From: Streptomyces sp. NRRL S-118
GTDB lineage: Bacteria; Actinomycetota; Actinomycetes; Streptomycetales; Streptomycetaceae
Assembly: GCF_000716335.1 (NCBI RefSeq)
Contig: NZ_KL591024.1
Coordinates: forward strand, 1 to 28,511
Reading direction: 5' to 3'
Length of the DNA stretch: 28,511 bases
A program made the translations under genes and the position numbers. The first letter of the stretch is position 1. Each line of letters starts with the position of its first letter. This document shows, piece by piece, positions 24,463-28,511 of this stretch. The notes beneath the pieces were generated by a model. It had not been told where the DNA came from and made no database searches. It saw nothing but the letters and a program-made list of their open reading frames with translations.

Positions 24463-25268
24463 CGGGGGCTCCCCACAAGATCGTGTACTGACGGTCCGGA
24501 CAGGGTACGGGGCCACGGGTCTCCTGCGGACGGCGGGCGAGTACCTGCCCAGCCGGAACCGGCCCCACCCGGCGGAGGTCGCTCAGGATTCGGCGGCCCG
24601 GCTTTCCGTCGGTCAGCGGGCAGGTGGTGTTCTGGTCGATGAGGCCTGGGCAGTACGGGCGACCGCCGGGGCGGCGACTGCCCGGCCGCGTGGCTGTCGC
24701 CGACGGGCCGGCGTCGATTGCCTGTTCACGCCGGCCGATCAGGACGCAGCAGGCCCGGCGCCGCGGCACGGCTGCCTGCCCCGCTGGCAGCAGGGCGATA
24801 CGCGCGCCGGCGACGACAGGCGCCGATGGAGCAAGAAGCCGCACGCAGGATGCGAGACGTGTCCATGCATACAACCCACGATCCCGGGCAGCAGCACATC
24901 GACAACGGCTCGGCTCCCCCTCCGAGCAGTCGGCCCCGCCACCATCTCCCCCCCCGGTGGCGGGGCCGCCTCTCTCTCGCTGTCCTCCCGCGGTCGTCAT
25001 TGCCCGACCGAAGCGGTCCGATCCGGACGTCCTGGGCGATCGGGCCTTGCGCCACCCTGACCCGGTCGCGCTCGACGGCGGCCGGAAGGTGTCGTACGTC
25101 GCCAAGAGGGCTGCCCTCCTAGGTCCACTCCACGCGTTCCGCTCCGCCGTCCCGCTCCCCCACTCGCCGTGCCTCGCTCGGACGATCATCCGACGTCCGG
25201 CCGAGGCCCTGCGCCCGGGTCGGCTCGTAGGCGCGCCCTGGCGGGATGCTGTGCTCGATCGCAGCCGC
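24463..25268. other. Gene-free stretch upstream of the 576-aa gene
   Basis: About 800 nt. Open frames on both strands lack domains. A plus frame near 25000-25200 (DPDVLGDRALRHPDPVALDG) and a minus frame near 24500-24640 (LIDQNTTCPLTDGKPGRR) look vaguely protein-like and may be relics. A strong hairpin lies at 24931-24968. Confidence 0.4.
24931..24968. terminator. Perfect 13-bp hairpin with C-rich loop
   Basis: CGGCCCCGCCACC (24931-24943) pairs with GGTGGCGGGGCCG (24956-24968) around a 12-nt loop rich in C. On the minus strand it is 300 nt after the stop of the gene ending at 25269, so it may be a late terminator, but there is no T-run. Confidence 0.5.
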
Positions 25269-26057
25269 TCAGGACCCGTCACATTGGGGTGCGTCCTGCG
25301 CCGACACGTTCCATGCCTCGGAACTCACCAGGTTGGGCCGCCCTGACGGCGCCCACGCGTCCGTCCGCGCCAGGGCCCCACCGCTGTTGCGGATCCAGAC
25401 CTTGCTCATCGGGTCCATGAACTCCAGCCGGAGTTGCGCCAGGTCCCCTTCCGTCAGACGCACCGCCGGCTGCTCCACGGCCATCGAGTCGAGGAGCGCC
25501 TTGTTCGGGACGGCGATCTGCTTGCAGGGTTGGAGGAGGTCCAGGTCCCATCTCGTCTTGCTCGCCGGGAGCGTGAACCGCATCGCCATGACGCTGGAGC
25601 TGCCGTTCACCACGATCACCTCCGAGCCCATGCGGTAGAAGTCGACGAGGTTCGCATACGCCTTCTCCCGCTCCTCCTTGGACCGGCGCTCCTCCGTGGC
25701 CGCCCGCTGCTCCGCCCTCCCGGCGTACAACTCGGCCCGGATACCGAGGATCAGTCCGGCCGGTGCCGCTGTCACCGTGACGGCGCCGACCGTGAACCGT
25801 CCGAGATCCGGCAGGGTGACGCGGTAAGGGCCGGTGCCGGACTCCTCGGAGGCGTCCCCGTCCCCGGCCGGCACGGACGCCTCCCGCCCGGGCGAGGTTC
25901 GTGCTGTGGCGGGTCCGGTTCCGGGTGGGGACACGTTCTCCGGTGCCCTGCTGTCACCGGACCGGGATGCCTGCGCAGGGGCAGCGGGCGGATCGGTGGA
26001 AACCGTCGCTCCCTCATCGGGCTCCGACGGGCACGCTGCATCTTCATGTGGGGCCAC
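25269..26057 (-). CDS. Probable membrane-anchored hypothetical protein
   Basis: About 262 aa if the GTG at 26057 is used. The first 100 residues are low-complexity Pro/Ser/Asp/Glu. Next come a moderately hydrophobic segment (FTVGAVTVTAAPAGLILGI), a charged coiled-coil stretch (EQRAATEERRSKEEREKAYA) and a C-terminal domain with FTLPASKTRWDLDLLQPCKQ and LAQLRLEFMDPMSKVWIRN. Many Streptomyces encode proteins of this layout, of unknown function. The open frame runs further upstream, but that would overlap the divergent zinc-ribbon gene, so a start below about 26150 is required. No ribosome binding site is clear, and the start is uncertain. Confidence 0.72.
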   Translation of the reverse strand: MAPHEDAACPSEPDEGATVSTDPPAAPAQASRSGDSRAPENVSPPGTGPATARTSPGREASVPAGDGDASEESGTGPYRVTLPDLGRFTVGAVTVTAAPAGLILGIRAELYAGRAEQRAATEERRSKEEREKAYANLVDFYRMGSEVIVVNGSSSVMAMRFTLPASKTRWDLDLLQPCKQIAVPNKALLDSMAVEQPAVRLTEGDLAQLRLEFMDPMSKVWIRNSGGALARTDAWAPSGRPNLVSSEAWNVSAQDAPQCDGS

Positions 26058-26153
26058 GCGGCAAGAATGCCCGGGCTTGCCTGTCTCGCGGGGCCCGTTG
26101 CGACATGTGGTCCCAGCCCATCGTCTAACCTCATCTCCGCAAAGGGGTGGGGG

Positions 26154-26571
26154 ATGGAACAGGCGGTCTTCGAGTCCATCGAGTACTCGGCTGGGTGCCA
26201 GGACTGCGGTACGGAACTGAAGTGCTGGGGGTGTCCAAGCCCTGGTGAACGGCTCCCTGCGCTGGGACACAGAGTCGAGGTGCCCGGGCTGCGGGTTCGC
26301 GGTGGCTGCGTGCGGTGGTGACCTGCCTGCCGAACTGCGCGACCGGCTTCTCTCCGAGCATGGACCAGCGCGCCTCCGGGTGGATGCATCGGCGAGCAAT
26401 ACCGTGATCATGCGCGTGCTGCGGGCGGAACTCGGCATTGGTCTGGCTGAAGTCAAGGCCGTGCTGAGCGAGGTCTTGACGGGAGCCTACGCAGGGACGA
26501 TGCCCGAGATGGAGTTCCTGGCTCGCAAGCTGCGGGCGTCCGGCATCGTTGCCGTTGCCGCCCGGCCGTAG
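26154..26571 (+). pseudogene. Zinc-ribbon / L7-L12-C-terminal-like protein, frameshifted
   Basis: The ATG at 26154 has AAGGGGTGGGGG just upstream and begins MEQAVFESIEYSAGCQDCG then CWGC. Near 26237 there is one surplus base (TGT-C-CAA); the continuation in the next frame reads ALVNGSLRWDTESRCPGCGF then VMRVLRAELGIGLAEVKAVL-type sequence (preceded here by NTVI) and EMEFLARKLRASGI. Three CxxC knuckles suggest zinc ribbons. The C-terminal helix pair resembles the ribosomal L7/L12 C-terminal fold. If the base is a sequencing error this is an intact 138-aa gene; alternatively translation could start at GTG 26245 within the second part. Its function is unknown. Confidence 0.72.
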
Positions 26572-26857
26572 GTGCTCCGGAACAGCCGTTGGTGAGGACA
26601 GCCCAGCCCATGGCACCGCAGCCGGACGCGACGGCTGATGATGGTCCTGCAAGGACCCTTGGCACTCGCCACCGGTCCGACAGCACAGCCGGCGCCAGAG
26701 CAGCAGCCCAGCCGTGGGCGGGGGCAACGAGGCTGCGCCGGCACAGGTGGCCCGCCGGAACAGCGGCAGCCGATGTGCCGACCGGGATGGCTCACCGGCT
26801 TGTGCCCGGCGGTGCAGAGGGCGCCGAAACCGGTTTCGAGTGCGGCCATCGCGACCC

Positions 26858-26869
26858 TACAGTGGCGCG
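26858..26869 (+). promoter_or_regulatory. Candidate -10 of leaderless chloramphenicol phosphotransferase mRNA
   Basis: TACAGT (26858-26863) ends 6 nt before the GTG-ATG at 26870-26875, the geometry of a leaderless transcript. No Shine-Dalgarno sequence is present before the gene. A -35 is not obvious (TTCGAG at 26835 with a 17-nt spacer is weak). Confidence 0.45.
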
Positions 26870-26872
26870 GTG

Positions 26873-27403
26873 ATGACTCAGGTGATCGTTGTCAACGGTG
26901 GTTCCAGCTCGGGAAAGTCCGGGATCGTCCGGTGTCTCCAGGCAGTCCTGCCGGATCCGTGGCTGGCCCTCGGGACGGACACTCTGGTTGCAGCGATGCC
27001 GGCGTCTCTGCGGGCGTCGGATGGCGGGATCGAGTTCGCTCCGGACGGGGAGGTGATCGTCGGCCCCGAGTTCCGGACGCTGGAAGCCGCATGGATCGCG
27101 GGGGTCGCCGCGATGGCCCGTGCAGGCGCCCGGGTCATCATCGATGAGGTCTTCCTCGGCGGAGCGTACTCACAGCAGCGATGGCGGACAGCCCTGGGCG
27201 ACCTGAACGTGCTGTGGGTCGGCGTCAGGTGCGACGCGGCAGTGGCCGCAGGTCGTGAGGTCGCACGAGGCGATCGGACCGTCGGGATGGCTGCGTCCCA
27301 GGCGGAGGTGGTCCACCAGGGCGTCGTCTACGACCTGGAGGTGGACACCACCCAGGCGGAGGCGATGGAATGCGCACGGACCATCACCGCGCGTGTCAAG
27401 TGA
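26873..27403 (+). CDS. cpt: Chloramphenicol phosphotransferase family protein
   Basis: A 176-aa P-loop kinase. Walker A GGSSSGKS is at residues 9-16, and Asp36 ([13 protein letters not shown]) corresponds to the catalytic Asp of chloramphenicol 3-O-phosphotransferase. Further matches are [55 protein letters not shown] and a terminal [16 protein letters not shown]. From memory it aligns over its full length with CPT of S. venezuelae, which phosphorylates chloramphenicol for self-protection. No chloramphenicol biosynthesis gene is present in the window, so here it is probably a stand-alone resistance gene or acts on another hydroxylated compound. GTG 26870 or ATG 26873 may be the true start. 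Confidence 0.9.
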   Translation: MTQVIVVNGGSSSGKSGIVRCLQAVLPDPWLALGTDTLVAAMPASLRASDGGIEFAPDGEVIVGPEFRTLEAAWIAGVAAMARAGARVIIDEVFLGGAYSQQRWRTALGDLNVLWVGVRCDAAVAAGREVARGDRTVGMAASQAEVVHQGVVYDLEVDTTQAEAMECARTITARVK

Positions 27404-27861
27404 CTGACGTGCAAGCTGTTTTCCGCCGCTCCGCACGTGCGGACGGGCAACGGCGGCGGCCGGGTGGCCGGACTGCCAGTGCGGTTCGGCGTCGAGGCCG
27501 CCACTTCCGCACTCCCAGCTGAAGCACTCCCTGCAACCCGGGGCCAGGATCGTGCTGTTCGCCCTGGAGGAGCTCAGCAACCGGGTCGCCTACGCCTTGC
27601 CCGGGTGTGCCGGGCAAGGACGCGGGCCACTTCGTCGATGCGCCGCTTCGTGGATGCGACCGCGACCGCGCCCCGCATCGCCCCGGACGCGGTGCCACGG
27701 CCCGGCTCGGTCTTTACCCGGGGACAAGTGGGTGCCGGCGACGCCCTGCCACGGAACAGAACCACACCCCGGCCGACCGTCCGTACCGTCGCAGGCGGTC
27801 CACCACGCCGGGTACCGGCGCACTCGAGCATTCCGGAAGGCTTGATCAACAGGCAGAGGCA
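27404..27861. other. Gap between cpt and GDSL fragment
   Basis: About 460 nt. No gene was assigned. A plus segment reading LKHSLQPGARIVLFALEELS then NRVAYALPG looks like a protein remnant in a frame without a start. It ends at a 10-bp hairpin (CCTTGCCCGG 27595-27604, CCGGGCAAGG 27610-27619). A 12-bp palindrome, CCGCACGTGCGG (27431-27442), lies just after cpt and might act in termination. Confidence 0.45.
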
Positions 27862-28153
27862 ATGAACACTGAGCCCGACACCATCACCACACCCGTCACC
27901 GCGGACATCCTGCGCGGCTTCCTCGACGTGGCAGCGACCTCGCACGGTCTGCTGCCCCATCGGCTGCCCGCCTGGGCGCGCCGGCAGATCCCCGACAACC
28001 AACTGGCCGTGGCCGAGGCCCAGCCCTCGGGCGTGCGGTCCCTCGGGCGTGCGGTTGGCCTTCCGCACCCGGGCCACCACGATCGAACTGGACACGCTGC
28101 CCACCAAGCGTGTCTACCGAGGATTCCCGGCCCCGGCGGACGGCGTGTACGAC
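27862..28153 (+). pseudogene. SGNH/GDSL hydrolase, N-terminal fragment broken by a 16-bp duplication
   Basis: Begins MNTEPDTITTPVTADILRGF, then ATSHGLLPHRLPAWARRQIP and LAVAEAQPSGVR, the N-terminal accessory domain of a Streptomyces GDSL esterase group. A tandem duplication at 28024-28055 shifts the frame; the continuation VRLAFRTRATTIELDTLPTK, RVYRGFPAPADGVYD is in the next frame. Similarity stops at about 28153, so the catalytic GDSL domain is absent. Confidence 0.78.
28024..28055 (+). repeat. 16-bp perfect tandem duplication
   Basis: CCCTCGGGCGTGCGGT occurs at 28024-28039 and again directly at 28040-28055. Removing one copy restores a single frame through the GDSL fragment (QPSGVRLAFRTRA), showing that the duplication is secondary. 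Confidence 0.92.
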
Positions 28154-28453
28154 AGGCCGGCACGGACGGCCCGTGCGCGTTCGGCGGCGGTGCAGCGGCG
28201 GGGTGTGCTCGGCGCTCGCCAGGGTGGCCGCGCCCCTGCCGCCCCATCACCAGGTCGTCGTCAACCGGCACATCACGCGTTGAAGCTCTTCCGCTGCGAG
28301 GCTCCCGGGGCCGGTTCCTGGCCGGTGCGGCCCGCGCGGGGCCGTGCGCGGCCGGCAGGACGGGCCGGCGCGCGCATGGTGTGTCCGCCGGCAGGAGAGA
28401 TCGTCCCCACATTCGCCGGGATCGGGAAGGCGCGGGACCTACGATGATCATTT
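28154..28453. other. Stretch without assigned gene near right edge
   Basis: About 300 nt following the GDSL fragment. No family was recognised on either strand; long Arg/Ala/Pro frames look non-coding. The final bases, ACCTACGATGATCATTT, may contain the promoter of the ORF starting at 28454. Confidence 0.4.
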
Positions 28454-28511
28454 ATGACAGGAGACAGACGCCGCCCCCTTGGCCACGGCCCCAAGGCGTC
28501 GGCAACACCCC
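28454..28511 (+). CDS. Possible start of a gene cut by the window edge
   Basis: An ATG at 28454 opens MTGDRRRPLGHGPKASATP, which runs off the window. RRPLGHGP-type N-termini occur in some actinobacterial regulators and small proteins, but too little is present to assign a family. An ATG at 28444 in another frame is the alternative. Confidence 0.3.
   Translation, partial: MTGDRRRPLGHGPKASATP

Noticed and set aside
22546..24642. A 698-codon plus frame opposite the 576-aa gene
   Set aside because: Antisense shadow: it is Arg/Gly-rich with no domain, while the minus frame has coherent helical units and a good start.
24624..25346. A 240-codon plus frame upstream of the membrane-anchored protein
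   Set aside because: No domain and no start signal; only a short segment looks protein-like, so it is reported as a possible relic within a gene-free stretch.

Overview
The window is high-GC actinobacterial DNA, almost certainly from a Streptomyces. Codons end strongly in G/C. The families recognised are typical of that genus: DUF3291, DUF6193, an EACC1-linked caspase, an ECF42-type sigma factor with its DGPF partner, and a BtrH-like protein. A chloramphenicol phosphotransferase closely resembles, from memory, that of the chloramphenicol producer S. venezuelae. The long gene-poor stretches, nested insertion-sequence debris and about a dozen broken genes suggest an accessory or chromosome-arm region.

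Positions 1-7073: a two-gene operon on the minus strand encodes a Cys-bearing wHTH regulator and a DUF3291 protein, with a possible leaderless promoter and a hairpin beside the second ribosome binding site. Next comes a two-gene conflict (defence-like) module on the minus strand. EACC1 (6203-6601) is followed 4 nt later by a giant caspase / nSTAND NTPase / membrane segment / WD40 protein (1742-6198). A frameshift near 3230 interrupts the WD40 part.

Positions 7074-13062: an ISL3 transposase tail, a 56-nt hairpin, a DUF6193 gene, a small secreted two-Cys protein, and a divergent SDR/TetR pair with two matching GCAAC-N5-GTTGC operators. These are followed by an IS5 remnant, an NTF2-like protein and small hypothetical genes.

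Positions 13081-15433: a decayed IS21 element (istA and istB both internally deleted) is interrupted by a 1487-bp IS630-family element. The IS630 element has 30-bp terminal inverted repeats, flanking TA dinucleotides and a 79-aa passenger gene. Its transposase is doubly damaged, by a frameshift and by Glu to Gly at the expected third catalytic position.

Positions 15434-19480: a broken secreted crystallin-like gene with an intact terminator, another IS5-type remnant, and a translationally coupled pair encoding a Cys-containing small protein and a BtrH-type (Cys/His) protein. A hydrolase C-terminal fragment and an SH3b-like small protein follow.

Positions 19481-24462: a long region without genes, then the DGPF/ECF42 operon with a matching TGTCGA-N17-CGTC promoter, a repeat-bearing gap, and a 576-aa helical protein of unknown function.

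Positions 24463-28511: a membrane-anchored hypothetical protein, a frameshifted zinc-ribbon protein, the chloramphenicol phosphotransferase (probably leaderless), a GDSL-hydrolase fragment broken by a 16-bp tandem duplication, and a possible gene start at the right edge. No tRNA, rRNA or CRISPR array was seen.
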